A DNA stretch of 64,000 bases from an uncultured Oscillospiraceae bacterium (GCA_934597535.1 CAKTRT010000003.1:1-64000), one strand, 5' to 3'; positions 7,991 through 15,869 are shown, counted from the first letter of the stretch. A program made the numbers and translations. Notes: a model not told the origin generated them from the sequence alone.

Positions 7991-8932
7991 ATGGTGCAGG
8001 TAAAGAATACCAGCCATCCCACCCGGGACGCCTACGGAGAGGAGATCCTGGCTCTGGGCAAGGAGAATAAGGACATTTATGTGGTGGACTGCGACATCGG
8101 CAAGTCCTGTAAGACCATTCCCTTCGCCAAGGAACTGCCTGAGCAGCAGGTAAACGTGGGTATTGCTGAGCAGAATGCCACCGGCGTAGCCGCCGGTCTG
8201 GCCACCTGTGGCAAGATCCCCTTTGTGACTACTTATGCCGTGTTCGGTAGCATGCGTATGGTGGAGCAGATCCGCCAGGAAGTATGCTACCCCAAGCTGA
8301 ATGTGAAAATTGCCTGCTCCCACGGCGGCTTTACCCCCGCCAACGACGGCGCAAGCCACCAGGGCATTGAGGATATGGGCATTCTGCGCACCATCCCCAA
8401 TATGACCGTCATCATGGGCTGCGACTACGCCTCCACCAAGAAGCTGGTGCGGGCAGCCGCGGAGCATTACGGTCCTGTCTACCTCCGCTTTACCCGTGAC
8501 GCAGTGCCCGATATCTACGATGAGGATGAGGAGTTTGTCATCGGCAAGGCCAAGGAGATCCGCAGCGGCAAGGACGTGGCCATCATTGCCAACGGTGAGA
8601 TTATGTCCCTTGCTTTGGCTGCCTGCGACAAACTGGCCGAGGAGGGCATCCGGGCCACTGTGCTGGACATGCACACCATCAAGCCCCTGGACACCGAAGC
8701 TGTGACCAAGGTGCTGAAGGAGTGCAAGGGTGTGGTCACCGTGGAGGATCACAACATTATTAACGGTCTGGGCAGCGCTGTGTGCGAGGTGGCCGCCGAG
8801 CTGGGCTGCGGTAAGGTTAAGCGAATCGGTATCCCCGACTGCTTCGGTGAGTCCGCACCCTATCAGCGCCTGCTGGCCAAGAATGGCATCACGGTTGAGG
8901 CTATTGTTGACGCCTGTAAGGCAATGCTGTAA
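7991..8932 (+). CDS. Transketolase-like enzyme, C-terminal subunit
   Basis: The 313-residue partner begins on the base after the stop codon of the N-terminal subunit, so the two are surely co-translated. It holds the pyrimidine-binding domain with VGIAEQNATGVAAGLA (the Glu that activates thiamine diphosphate), the CSHGGFTPANDGASHQ segment of the active site, and a C-terminal transketolase fold with VEDHNIINGLGSAV. Together the two subunits rebuild a complete transketolase. No features distinguish pentose-phosphate use from a dedicated catabolic role except the operon context. Confidence 0.9.
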   Translation: MVQVKNTSHPTRDAYGEEILALGKENKDIYVVDCDIGKSCKTIPFAKELPEQQVNVGIAEQNATGVAAGLATCGKIPFVTTYAVFGSMRMVEQIRQEVCYPKLNVKIACSHGGFTPANDGASHQGIEDMGILRTIPNMTVIMGCDYASTKKLVRAAAEHYGPVYLRFTRDAVPDIYDEDEEFVIGKAKEIRSGKDVAIIANGEIMSLALAACDKLAEEGIRATVLDMHTIKPLDTEAVTKVLKECKGVVTVEDHNIINGLGSAVCEVAAELGCGKVKRIGIPDCFGESAPYQRLLAKNGITVEAIVDACKAML

Positions 8933-9012
8933 AGCTTGATACAGAGTTACAAAACGGCAAATAGGCCCCAGCTTATTTGCCATTTTGCATTGACAGGACA
9001 AGGAGTGAAAGT

Positions 9013-9978
9013 ATGAAAATTGTTGTTCTGGATGGATATACCGAAAATCCCGGCGATTTGAGCTGGGATGAATTAGGCAAACTGGGAGAGCTGACGGTAT
9101 ACGACCGCACCAGCTATGTGGAAGACCCCATTATTGTCCAGCGTATTGGCGATGCCGAGGTGGTTATCACCAACAAGACTCCCATTTCCAAAGAGACCAT
9201 GGATAAGTGCCCCAACCTGAAGCTCATCGCTTTCCTGGCTACGGGATACAATGTGGCCGACTATAACTACGCTAAGGAAAAGGGGATATTGGTGTGCAAC
9301 GTGCCCACTTACGGAACCGCCTGTGTGGGACAGTATGCCATTGCGCTGCTGCTGGAGATATGCCACCACATTGGTCACCACGACCAGACTGTCCATGAGG
9401 GCAAGTGGCAGAACCATATTGACTGGTGCTACTGGGATTACCCCCTCATTGAGCTGGACGGCAAGACCGCCGGTATCATCGGCTTTGGCCGCATCGGCCA
9501 GACAACCGGCCGTATTGCCAAAGCCCTGGGGATGAAGGTGCTGGCCTACGATCTCTACCCCAATGATTCCGGCAAGACCATCGGAGAGTATGTGGATCTG
9601 GACACCCTGCTGGCCCAGTCCGATGTTGTCTTCCTTCACTGCAACCTGACCCCTGAGAATGAAAAGATCATCAACAAGGCCAATATTGCTAAGATGAAGG
9701 ACGGGGCCATTCTCATCAATAACTCCCGCGGTCAGCTGATCGATGAGCAGGATGTTACCGAGGCGCTGAAGTCAGGTAAACTGGCCGCCGTCGGTCTGGA
9801 TGTGGTGTACACCGAGCCCATCCGGGAGGACAACCCCCTGCTCTCCGCCCCCAACTGCATCATTACGCCCCACATGTCCTGGGGGGCCAAGGAGGCCCGC
9901 CAGCGCATTATGGACATCACCGTGGACAATGTGAAGGCGTATTTGGATGGTAACCCCATCAATGTGGTAAACAAGTAA
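9013..9978 (+). CDS. D-2-hydroxyacid dehydrogenase (glycerate/hydroxypyruvate reductase-like)
   Basis: The ATG at 9013 follows AAGGAGTG; a frame opening 12 codons earlier has no such site. The 321-residue enzyme has the NAD-binding motif GFGRIGQTTG, an Asp (AYDLYP) that favours NAD over NADP, the catalytic Arg in NNSRGQLID, a Glu in DVVYTEPI and the His in PHMSWGAKEAR. The last motif is typical of the glycerate dehydrogenase group (PHxSWxxxEAR). With glycerate kinase 4 bp downstream it most likely reduces hydroxypyruvate to D-glycerate or the reverse. The 80-bp gap before it shows no obvious promoter. Confidence 0.85.
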   Translation: MKIVVLDGYTENPGDLSWDELGKLGELTVYDRTSYVEDPIIVQRIGDAEVVITNKTPISKETMDKCPNLKLIAFLATGYNVADYNYAKEKGILVCNVPTYGTACVGQYAIALLLEICHHIGHHDQTVHEGKWQNHIDWCYWDYPLIELDGKTAGIIGFGRIGQTTGRIAKALGMKVLAYDLYPNDSGKTIGEYVDLDTLLAQSDVVFLHCNLTPENEKIINKANIAKMKDGAILINNSRGQLIDEQDVTEALKSGKLAAVGLDVVYTEPIREDNPLLSAPNCIITPHMSWGAKEARQRIMDITVDNVKAYLDGNPINVVNK

Positions 9979-9982
9979 GAGT

Positions 9983-11110
9983 ATGAAAAAGTGTATTGTC
10001 ATTTCTGACTCCTTCAAGGGTACCATCTCCAGCCTGGAAATCTGCCGGATTGCCCGGGAGTCCATTCCCAAATTCTTTCCCCAATGCCAGGTTCTTACGG
10101 TCCCGGTAGCAGACGGGGGAGAGGGAACGGTGGATTGCTTTGTGGAGGCCATTGGAGCCCAGCGTGTAAAAGCTGTGGTGACCGGCCCCTATGGGGAGCC
10201 GATCCAGGCCAGCTACGGCCGGAAGGACGGGTGCGCCATTATCGAGATGGCCGCTGCGGCGGGCCTGCCCATGGTGGGCGAGCGGAGAGATCCCGCCCGG
10301 ACCACTACATACGGCGTGGGGCAGCTCATTGCCCATGCGGTGGAGCATGGCTGCCGGGAAATCCTCCTGGGCCTTGGAGGCAGCGCCACCAACGACGGCG
10401 GCTGCGGCTGCGCCGCCGCCTTGGGCGTCAAGTTCTATGACCGCCAGGGAGCGGAGTTCGTCCCCACTGGACTGACCCTGGATCATATCCACAAGATCGA
10501 CGTTTCCCGGGCCCGGGAGCGTTTGGAGGGGGTCACCATCACGGTGATGTGTGACGTGGACAATCCCCTTTACGGTCCAAGGGGAGCGGCTTATATCTTT
10601 GCCCCCCAGAAGGGCGCGGATCAGGACATGGTGGCGCAGCTGGACGAGGGGCTGCGGAAGCTGGATAAGGCCATTCAGATGAGCCTGAACTGCTCGGTGG
10701 CTGACCTGCCCGGTGCAGGCGCAGCCGGCGGTATGGGCGGGGGCTGTGTGGCCTTTCTGGGCGCAAGGTTAAAATCCGGTATTGAAAGCGTGCTGGATAC
10801 CATTGGATTTGACGCCATGCTGGAAGGGACAGATCTGGTCATCACCGGTGAGGGCCGGATTGACAGCCAGAGCGTCCACGGCAAGGTCATCTCAGGTATT
10901 GCAGGACGGATCAAGCCACGGAACATCCCACTTCTGGCCCTGGTGGGCGGAATTGCCGAGGATGCGGCCGCCGGATATGATCTGGGTGTTACTGCTATGT
11001 TCAGCATTGACCGCTCGGCCCAGGACTTTTGGGAGTACGCGCCAAAGAGCGCCGTCTATTACCAGAGAACGCTGGAAGATATTTTACGGTTAATTAGAGC
11101 GGTTATATAG
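9983..11110 (+). CDS. Glycerate kinase (GlxK/GarK family)
   Basis: The 375-residue protein matches the family's length and key motifs: SDSFKGTISSLE at the N-terminus, PVADGGEGTVD, an LLGLGGSATNDGG phosphate loop, CDVDNPLYGPRGAA and VITGEGRIDSQS. The enzyme phosphorylates D-glycerate, mostly at C2, feeding 2-phosphoglycerate into glycolysis. It is the last gene of the island operon and ends with a genuine TAG stop followed by a strong terminator. It shows that the pathway delivers its carbon through glycerate. Confidence 0.9.
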   Translation: MKKCIVISDSFKGTISSLEICRIARESIPKFFPQCQVLTVPVADGGEGTVDCFVEAIGAQRVKAVVTGPYGEPIQASYGRKDGCAIIEMAAAAGLPMVGERRDPARTTTYGVGQLIAHAVEHGCREILLGLGGSATNDGGCGCAAALGVKFYDRQGAEFVPTGLTLDHIHKIDVSRARERLEGVTITVMCDVDNPLYGPRGAAYIFAPQKGADQDMVAQLDEGLRKLDKAIQMSLNCSVADLPGAGAAGGMGGGCVAFLGARLKSGIESVLDTIGFDAMLEGTDLVITGEGRIDSQSVHGKVISGIAGRIKPRNIPLLALVGGIAEDAAAGYDLGVTAMFSIDRSAQDFWEYAPKSAVYYQRTLEDILRLIRAVI

Positions 11111-11185
11111 CTGCTGAATGGATACATTGCTGATTCTCTTTATTCCTTCTTCCTATGGTGAGAAGCCAACTTTGGCGATCACCGG

Positions 11186-11220
11186 AAACTCCCTCTGTAG
11201 GAATCCTACAGAGGGAGTTT
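11186..11220 (+). terminator. Intrinsic terminator of the tct-transketolase-glycerate kinase operon
   Basis: An almost perfect palindrome with 17-bp arms (AAACTCCCTCTGTAGGA and its complement around one base) is followed by CTTTCGCTTTTTTG, 75 bases after the glycerate kinase stop. Confidence 0.85.
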
Positions 11221-11265
11221 CTTTCGCTTTTTTGTTATATAGATACGTTAAAAAATAACTACTCT

Positions 11266-11319
11266 TCTTTGTTAACACTGTATCAAAAGTAACGGGGACG
11301 GGAAAGTACAACAATATCG
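11266..11319 (+). repeat. Right island-flanking repeat, insertion-sequence-end-like
   Basis: The copy shares TTCTTTGTTA, CACTGTATCAAAA, AAAGTAC and AATATC with 489-557 in the same order and orientation, with a shorter middle (14 instead of 27 bases). Coding homology of the adjoining RsgA-like gene stops inside it, so it is a true junction. It may be one end of a lost insertion sequence or a recombination seam. Confidence 0.5.
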
Positions 11320-11418
11320 GTATTTGCCGGAGATCTCTGCCGGCTTTACCGCTGTACCGCTCTGAATCTTATAAATGCCTTTTTCCTGTGAAATGACTCT
11401 CGCCCGCAGCTCGTTCAT
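11272..11418 (-). pseudogene. RsgA-like GTPase, N-terminal remnant cut at the island border
   Basis: From an ATG at 11,418 with GGAGG upstream, the first 36 residues (RVISQEKGIYKIQSG and ISGKYRY) match the OB-fold start of RsgA/YloQ small-subunit GTPases, in which a VSGKFRY-type motif is typical. Homology then ends at about 11,312 where the IS-end-like repeat begins, and 12 unrelated codons lead to a stop. The ATG overlaps the stop of the membrane-protein gene upstream (ATGA), which shows the original operon order. The remaining 250 or so codons are missing from this window. Confidence 0.6.
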
Positions 11419-11927
11419 GTCTTCGCCTCCGCATCGGAAAAGGATCTGCTGTAAACCGGCAGGATCCGTTTCCAGAACACAAGTCCGTTTACGATCAGAA
11501 GTGCTCCGAATCCGATCCTTGCCGCCCATTCGGGCAGCAGAAGCGCGATCCCGTTCATATCTCCGCCGCCGAACAGGCCGCACAGGATACTCAGGTAAAG
11601 CGGATCGAGCAGGAGCAGCGCGATCGTCATATAATACAGGATCGCGCGAAACAGTTTGCTTTTAGCAGTTCCGATTTTCTCTGCAAGCGCAGTCAGCAGA
11701 TACGCCATGCAAAAAGTTGCCGCTGCGCCGGCAAGGCAGAAGATGCCGAGCTGCGTGTCCGTCATGCGTTCGCGAAAAACGTCAACCTGCACACCAAGCC
11801 CCATGAATTTTACCTGCCGGAACACTCCGGTAAAAAGTGCATACAGCAGGTGTGCCCCTTCATGAACGAGATAATAGGCGATCACAGCCGCCAGAATACC
11901 GATGTATTGCCGCGCTCTCTTTGACAT
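11415..11927 (-). CDS. Putative M50-like membrane metalloprotease
   Basis: The ATG at 11,927 is chosen for the AAGGAG site before it. The 170-residue protein has four to five hydrophobic segments and an HEGAH motif (HExxH) in the first one, as in site-2 protease/M50 enzymes. A GGGDMNG loop near residue 140 might correspond to the distal metal-ligand region but is not a clear NPDG motif. The protein is short for an M50 enzyme, so it may be a transporter-like or non-catalytic relative. It was co-transcribed with an RsgA-like gene that is now truncated. Confidence 0.5.
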   Translation of the reverse strand: MSKRARQYIGILAAVIAYYLVHEGAHLLYALFTGVFRQVKFMGLGVQVDVFRERMTDTQLGIFCLAGAAATFCMAYLLTALAEKIGTAKSKLFRAILYYMTIALLLLDPLYLSILCGLFGGGDMNGIALLLPEWAARIGFGALLIVNGLVFWKRILPVYSRSFSDAEAKT

Positions 11928-11969
11928 TATTTTTCTCCTTTTGTTCATAGGGTTCAATAAATCGAAAGT

Positions 11970-12603
11970 TTACAATTTCTTGATGGGGTGCCGGATCACC
12001 GCTTTCCATTTTTCCGGAGCGTCCTTCCTTGCGTCAGACAGATAGATTTCGTGGTGGAATCTTTCCGTATTCATATCATTCCCCTATCCGTTCTGCTCCA
12101 AGTACGCATCCATAAGGGCAACCGTTGCGCCTTCCTCATCAAATGCGCCCAAGTGCATGATCTGAACGCACAGGCCTTCCTCGATCGTCAGAAACTCTAC
12201 CGGTATGCAATCCAGCTTTTTCTTTTTTTGCCGCGGTTTTGACTGCCTACGCGAAGTCCTCTTTTGTTATGAAATCAGGCAGGCGGATCACGGAGATCCA
12301 ATTGAATGCGGACTTGTCGGTAAAATTTATGCCGTCTGTATGCTTCTGCCACCAGAAGCCTTTCAGCGGTGGAACGACATAGTCAAAAAAGCCTTTGATT
12401 TTGTGATCCGTTTTATAGCTCATTTTCAGCGTATAGGCAACCGCGTATAACACACCCATCGCCTTCTGATATGCCCCATTTTCTTCGTTTGGATCGCCTT
12501 TTCCTCTGACTGCAATGTAATTTGCTTTCGGAACGATCACGATCTCCGGCTTATTTTTCGGCATATAAAATTCTTTGTATTCTTTCTTGAAGTCAAATGC
12601 CAT
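11970..12603 (-). pseudogene. GyrI-like (AraC effector-domain) protein with stops and frameshift
   Basis: The first 118 codons match the stand-alone GyrI-like small-molecule-binding family (IVIVPKANYIAVRGKGDPNE, then GFFDYVVPPLKGFWWQ and SVIRLPDFITKEDF). A TAG replaces what should be Trp at 12,247-12,249. A one-base shift in an A-run near 12,225 then moves the frame. In the new frame VEFLTIEEGLCVQIMHLG follows, then a second TAG near 12,085 where an aromatic residue is expected, then HHEIYLSDARK and a true stop at 11,970. The whole family length, about 210 residues, is thus still recognisable but no longer expressed. Confidence 0.8.
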
Positions 12604-12762
12604 CGCTGCCTCCGCTCAGGCCGAAACGGTCGGTTTTATTCTGTCCGTTCCAATGCCGCAAGGTCGCCCGATCGAATAACCGGAACTGCGTTTGATTTTT
12701 TTTCGCCCCATTTCCACCAGCGCAGGGAACCCGTCTGCTGATCGCGCGGACGTGGATAACGC

Positions 12763-13046
12763 TTATTTCTCATCGCCGCGATCTTCGCTTCCCGTTTTGC
12801 GCATACAAAGGCCGATCACAAGGCCAGCGAGCATGCCGAGCGATGCGCCAAGCCCGCTGTTGCTGCTGTCGGACAGAGAGCCGAGCATAAGGCCGAGGCA
12901 CAAACCGACGCACATCCCCTCCTCTGCGTAATCGCCTTCTGCCTTCCCCTTACGGATCGCCGGCCGTACGCAGAGAAAGGCGATCAGCAGGGCGTCGAGA
13001 TCCACGGCGCTGCCGCACGCAAAAAAGCCAGAACATTTTCTGTCAT
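12763..13046 (-). pseudogene. Small glycine-zipper membrane protein with N-terminal frameshift
   Basis: An ATG at 13,044-13,046 with AGGAGG eight bases before it starts TENVLAFLRAAAPWI, a hydrophobic N-terminus that hits a stop about 20 codons on. The continuation is found in another frame: LLIAFLCVR, a short charged linker, DYAEEGMCVGLCLGLMLG and a second Gly-rich segment. Together they resemble a small two-helix protein common in Clostridia. A single-base insertion or two-base deletion near 13,000 explains the break. Function is unknown even for intact members. Confidence 0.55.
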
Positions 13047-13062
13047 GATCATATCCTCCTGT

Positions 13063-13689
13063 TCAGAACAGCTGCCCCGGCAGCTTTAGCTTTTCCTTCT
13101 TCGGGAAGGTCGCTTCAAACTGTTCAAACGCTTCCGGATCCTTCTCGCAGACAAAATAGCCCTCCGGGTCTTTGTAGCTGCCGGAGATGCCGTCCAAAAA
13201 GCCGGGCGTCAGTTCCTTGATGAGAAAATAATCCGCTTCAGGGTCGTCGGCATAGCGTACGCCCTTTGTTTTGGCCGGAACGAAGCCGGACTTGCCGTAA
13301 AAGTCAATATTGCCGGTGATGGAAAGCGCGCCCGCGCCCATTTCCTTAGCTTTTTCCATAGAATAGTCCAGAAGCTTCTTGCCGTAGCCCTGCCGCTTGT
13401 AGGCGGGCGCAATGCCGATGGGGCCGAAGGTCATGATCGGCACGGTTCTTCCGTCGTCGCAGTCGATTTCCGACCGCACATAGATGACCTGCCCGATCAG
13501 CTCGCCGTTCAGTTCCATGACGAAGTCCAGCTCCGGCACAAAAGCCGGATCGTCCCGATAGCAGTGCAGCACATAGTGCTCCATGCAGCCGGGGCGGTAG
13601 ACATTCCAGAAGGCCTCGCGGGTCAGGTTTTCAACGGCTCTGTAATCGTCTTTCGTTTCGGGACGGATGGTGATCTTCTTTTCTGACAT
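13063..13689 (-). CDS. GNAT-family N-acetyltransferase
   Basis: The 208-residue protein has the GNAT fold: an N-terminal IRPETKDDYRAVENLTREAFW helix, FGPIGIAPAYKRQGYGKKLL (acetyl-CoA loop Q/RxxGxG/K), and GALSITGNIDFYGKSGF. The Tyr in DFYGKSGF is at the position of the usual general acid. It is closest to the YhbS-like group of acetyltransferases whose acceptors are unknown. An extra C-terminal stretch of about 50 residues (YKDPEGYFVCEKDPEAFEQF) follows the core. It lies 11 bp after clpP on the same strand and may share its transcript. Confidence 0.85.
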   Translation of the reverse strand: MSEKKITIRPETKDDYRAVENLTREAFWNVYRPGCMEHYVLHCYRDDPAFVPELDFVMELNGELIGQVIYVRSEIDCDDGRTVPIMTFGPIGIAPAYKRQGYGKKLLDYSMEKAKEMGAGALSITGNIDFYGKSGFVPAKTKGVRYADDPEADYFLIKELTPGFLDGISGSYKDPEGYFVCEKDPEAFEQFEATFPKKEKLKLPGQLF

Positions 13690-13700
13690 GGTATTTCTCC

Positions 13701-14291
13701 TTATCTCTTGTCAATAATTTTGTCGATCAGCCCATAGGCGAGGGCTTCCTGCACCGACATATAGTTGTCGCGCTCCGTATCGGCGGCGACCTCTGCAAAG
13801 GGCCTGCCTGTATTCTCGGAAAGAATGCGGGTCAGCCGCTGTTTGGTTTTCTGCATCTGTTCGGTCACGATCTGAATATCCGTGACCGGGCCGTGGACGC
13901 CGTTTCCGCCGATCAGCGGCTGGTGGATCATGATCTCGGCGTTGGGCAGCGCGATCCGTTTGCCCTTTGCGCCGCCCGCTAACAGGAAAGCGCCGAAGCT
14001 CGCGGCAATGCCGATGCAGATGGTAGATACGTCGCACTTGATGTACCGCATGGTGTCGTAGATCGCAAACCCGGCCGTGATCGAGCCTCCGGGGCTGTTG
14101 ATGTAGAACTGAATATCCTTGTCCGGAGCCTGCGCTTCCAGAAACAGCATCTGCGCGACGATGGAACTGGCGGATGCGTCCGTTACTTCCTCGCCGAGAA
14201 AAATGATCCGGTCGGAGAGCAGCCGGGAAAAAATATCATAGCTTCGTTCGCCGCGGCTGGCTTGTTCGACCACATAGGGAATGATGCTCAT
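13701..14291 (-). CDS. clpP: ATP-dependent Clp protease proteolytic subunit
   Basis: At 196 residues it has normal ClpP length. The catalytic triad is Ser98 in [11 protein letters not shown], His123 in MIHQPLIGG and Asp171 in [10 protein letters not shown]. The usual ASMGA reads ASFGA here. [12 protein letters not shown] is conserved. ClpP forms a tetradecamer that degrades proteins unfolded by ClpX, ClpA or ClpC. There is no tig or clpX beside it and its operon partner is a GNAT gene, so it may be a second ClpP paralogue (inference). No sigma-A promoter is obvious; the divergent region is shared with the CNNM transcript. Confidence 0.92.
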   Translation of the reverse strand: MSIIPYVVEQASRGERSYDIFSRLLSDRIIFLGEEVTDASASSIVAQMLFLEAQAPDKDIQFYINSPGGSITAGFAIYDTMRYIKCDVSTICIGIAASFGAFLLAGGAKGKRIALPNAEIMIHQPLIGGNGVHGPVTDIQIVTEQMQKTKQRLTRILSENTGRPFAEVAADTERDNYMSVQEALAYGLIDKIIDKR

Positions 14292-14365
14292 ATAGACTTA
14301 CTCCTTTGCGGCCTGCACAGGCGCTTTTGCGCTTTGATCGCGGCGGCTCTTAACACGTTTTTTGC

Positions 14366-14394
14366 TTGACGGTGCCGGGCGCGTCTGGTACAAT
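14366..14394 (+). promoter_or_regulatory. Sigma-A promoter of the leader peptide and CNNM gene
   Basis: TTGACG (14,366-14,371), 17-bp spacer, TACAAT (14,389-14,394). Transcription would begin near 14,401, ten bases before the AAAGGAGG of the leader frame. Confidence 0.7.
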
Positions 14395-14430
14395 ACCATC
14401 AGTTTAAGACAAAGGAGGACTTGTGCCCAT

Positions 14431-14508
14431 ATGGATACCGACGGCAGCGACTATCACAGTAGTCGCCTGATCTGTCATCTGTTTGTGAAAGCATATCTGC
14501 GCTGCTAA
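14431..14508 (+). CDS. Possible 25-residue leader peptide upstream of the CNNM transporter
   Basis: An ATG at 14,431 lies 12 bases after a full AAAGGAGG site (14,411-14,418) and opens 25 codons ending CHLFVKAYLRC, then TAA. It lies between a good promoter and the CNNM gene 80 bp downstream. The stretch after its stop can fold into short hairpins (CTGCT/AGCAG, then AAGCA with TGCTT followed by a T-run), so translation of the frame could alter read-through. Leader peptides are known for Mg transport genes (mgtL, corL). I do not recognise this one, and it could be a chance frame. Confidence 0.4.
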   Translation: MDTDGSDYHSSRLICHLFVKAYLRC

Positions 14509-14588
14509 GAAGCAGGGCGGACGTGCTTTTTTGCGCTTATTTGAGCGCTTTGACGATTCAAACAGACGACAGAAAAGGAGCTTTTATC

Positions 14589-15869
14589 TTGTCAACAACA
14601 ACTTGTATTATCATTATGGCGGTGTGCCTGCTGCTCTCCGCCTACTTTTCCGCCACGGAGACCGCGTTTTCCTCCGCCAGCACCACGCGGCTCAAGACCC
14701 TTGCTGAAAAGGACAATGCCAACGCGGCGCTTGCGTGTGAGCTGCTGGAGCAGTATGACCGGCTGCTCTCTACCATCTTGATCGGCAACAACATCGTCAA
14801 CATTGCAACGGCCTCCATCGGTACAGTGCTGTTCGTCCATGCCTACGGCGACGTGGGCGCGACGATCTCCACCGTGGTGGTTACGGTGGTGGTGCTGATC
14901 TTTGGAGAAATTTCTCCTAAAAGCATTGCAAAGGACTGCGCGGAGCGGTTCGCTATGTTTTCTGCACCCATTCTGCGCGTGCTCATTTGGGTGCTGCTGC
15001 CGCTCAATCTGCTCTTTTCCCTCTGGAAAAGGCTGCTGGCAAAGCTGTTCCGCCTGAACGGCGAGAGCAAAATGTCGCAGGAGGAGCTGCTGATGCTCGT
15101 TGATGAGGTGCAGCAGGGCGGCAGCATCGACAGGAGCGAGGGCGAGCTGCTGCGCAACGCCATCGGCTTTTCTGAGCAGCAGGCGAAGGATATCCTCATC
15201 CACCGCGTAGACCTCGCGGCGCTGCCGGTCACGGCGAGCCGGGAGGAGGCCGCCGCGATGTTCACCAATACAAAGTATTCCCGTCTGCTGGTCTACCAGG
15301 ATTCCATCGATCACATCCTCGGCACCGTCCACCGCAAGGACTTTTACGTCGGCTGCGGCGTGACCGACAAGCCGATCGCCGAGCTGCTTTCGCCGACGAT
15401 CTTCGTGCCGGAGAGCGAGCCGATCAGTCTGCTGCTCAAGAAGATGCAGCAGGGGAAGACGCACGTTGCCGTCGTGGTGGACGAATACGGCGGCACCTGC
15501 GGCATTGTCACGATGGAGGACATCCTCGAAGAGCTGGTGGGCGAGATCTGGGACGAACACGAGCAGGAGGAGGTCCCGATCCGCGAGGTGGCGGAGCACA
15601 CCTATTTTGTGGACGCGGGGATGGACTTTGACGATTTTGCCGAGTTCTTCCACCTCAAGACGGATTCGGAGATGGTGTCGGTCAGCGGCTGGGTGATGGA
15701 GCGCTGCGGCGGTGTGCCGGAGAGCGGCGACCGCTTTACTTGCGATGATCTTGATGTGCTTGTCGTGAAAGTGGATCACCACCGCATCGAGGAGCTGCGC
15801 GTCACACAGCGGTTGCACACCGGTGAAAAGGCGGAGACTGCGCTGATTGGAGAGACAAGCCATGAATAA
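14589..15869 (+). CDS. CNNM/CorC-type transporter (DUF21, CBS pair, CorC/HlyC domain)
   Basis: I chose the TTG at 14,589 because AAAAGGAG lies eight bases before it; earlier in-frame codons have none. The 426-residue protein has an N-terminal DUF21 membrane domain with SAYFSATETAFSSAS and FGEISPKSIAKD. Two CBS domains follow (about residues 190-320, including VVDEYGGTCGIVTMED) and then a C-terminal CorC/HlyC domain (VDAGMDFDDFAEFF). Relatives export Mg or Co ions or are involved in ion homeostasis; older annotations call them hemolysins. Its stop overlaps the following AI-2E gene by eight bases. Confidence 0.88.
   Translation: MSTTTCIIIMAVCLLLSAYFSATETAFSSASTTRLKTLAEKDNANAALACELLEQYDRLLSTILIGNNIVNIATASIGTVLFVHAYGDVGATISTVVVTVVVLIFGEISPKSIAKDCAERFAMFSAPILRVLIWVLLPLNLLFSLWKRLLAKLFRLNGESKMSQEELLMLVDEVQQGGSIDRSEGELLRNAIGFSEQQAKDILIHRVDLAALPVTASREEAAAMFTNTKYSRLLVYQDSIDHILGTVHRKDFYVGCGVTDKPIAELLSPTIFVPESEPISLLLKKMQQGKTHVAVVVDEYGGTCGIVTMEDILEELVGEIWDEHEQEEVPIREVAEHTYFVDAGMDFDDFAEFFHLKTDSEMVSVSGWVMERCGGVPESGDRFTCDDLDVLVVKVDHHRIEELRVTQRLHTGEKAETALIGETSHE

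Noticed and set aside
1390-12249. Reassignment of TAG as a sense codon (for example pyrrolysine), suggested by in-frame TAG in the VOC and GyrI-like genes
   Set aside because: The GyrI-like gene also has a frameshift, and the intact glycerate kinase gene ends in a TAG with a terminator directly behind it. Ordinary decay explains the data better.
12604-12762. Short frame between the GyrI-like and small membrane-protein pseudogenes
   Set aside because: About 35 codons reading WKWGEKKSNAVPVI without a start site or family match; too short to call.
14395-14588. M-box (Mg riboswitch) before the CNNM gene
   Set aside because: A CCATATGGATAC stretch is slightly reminiscent, but the conserved GGTGAGGCTCC and GGTCAACAG parts are missing. 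The leader-peptide reading fits better.
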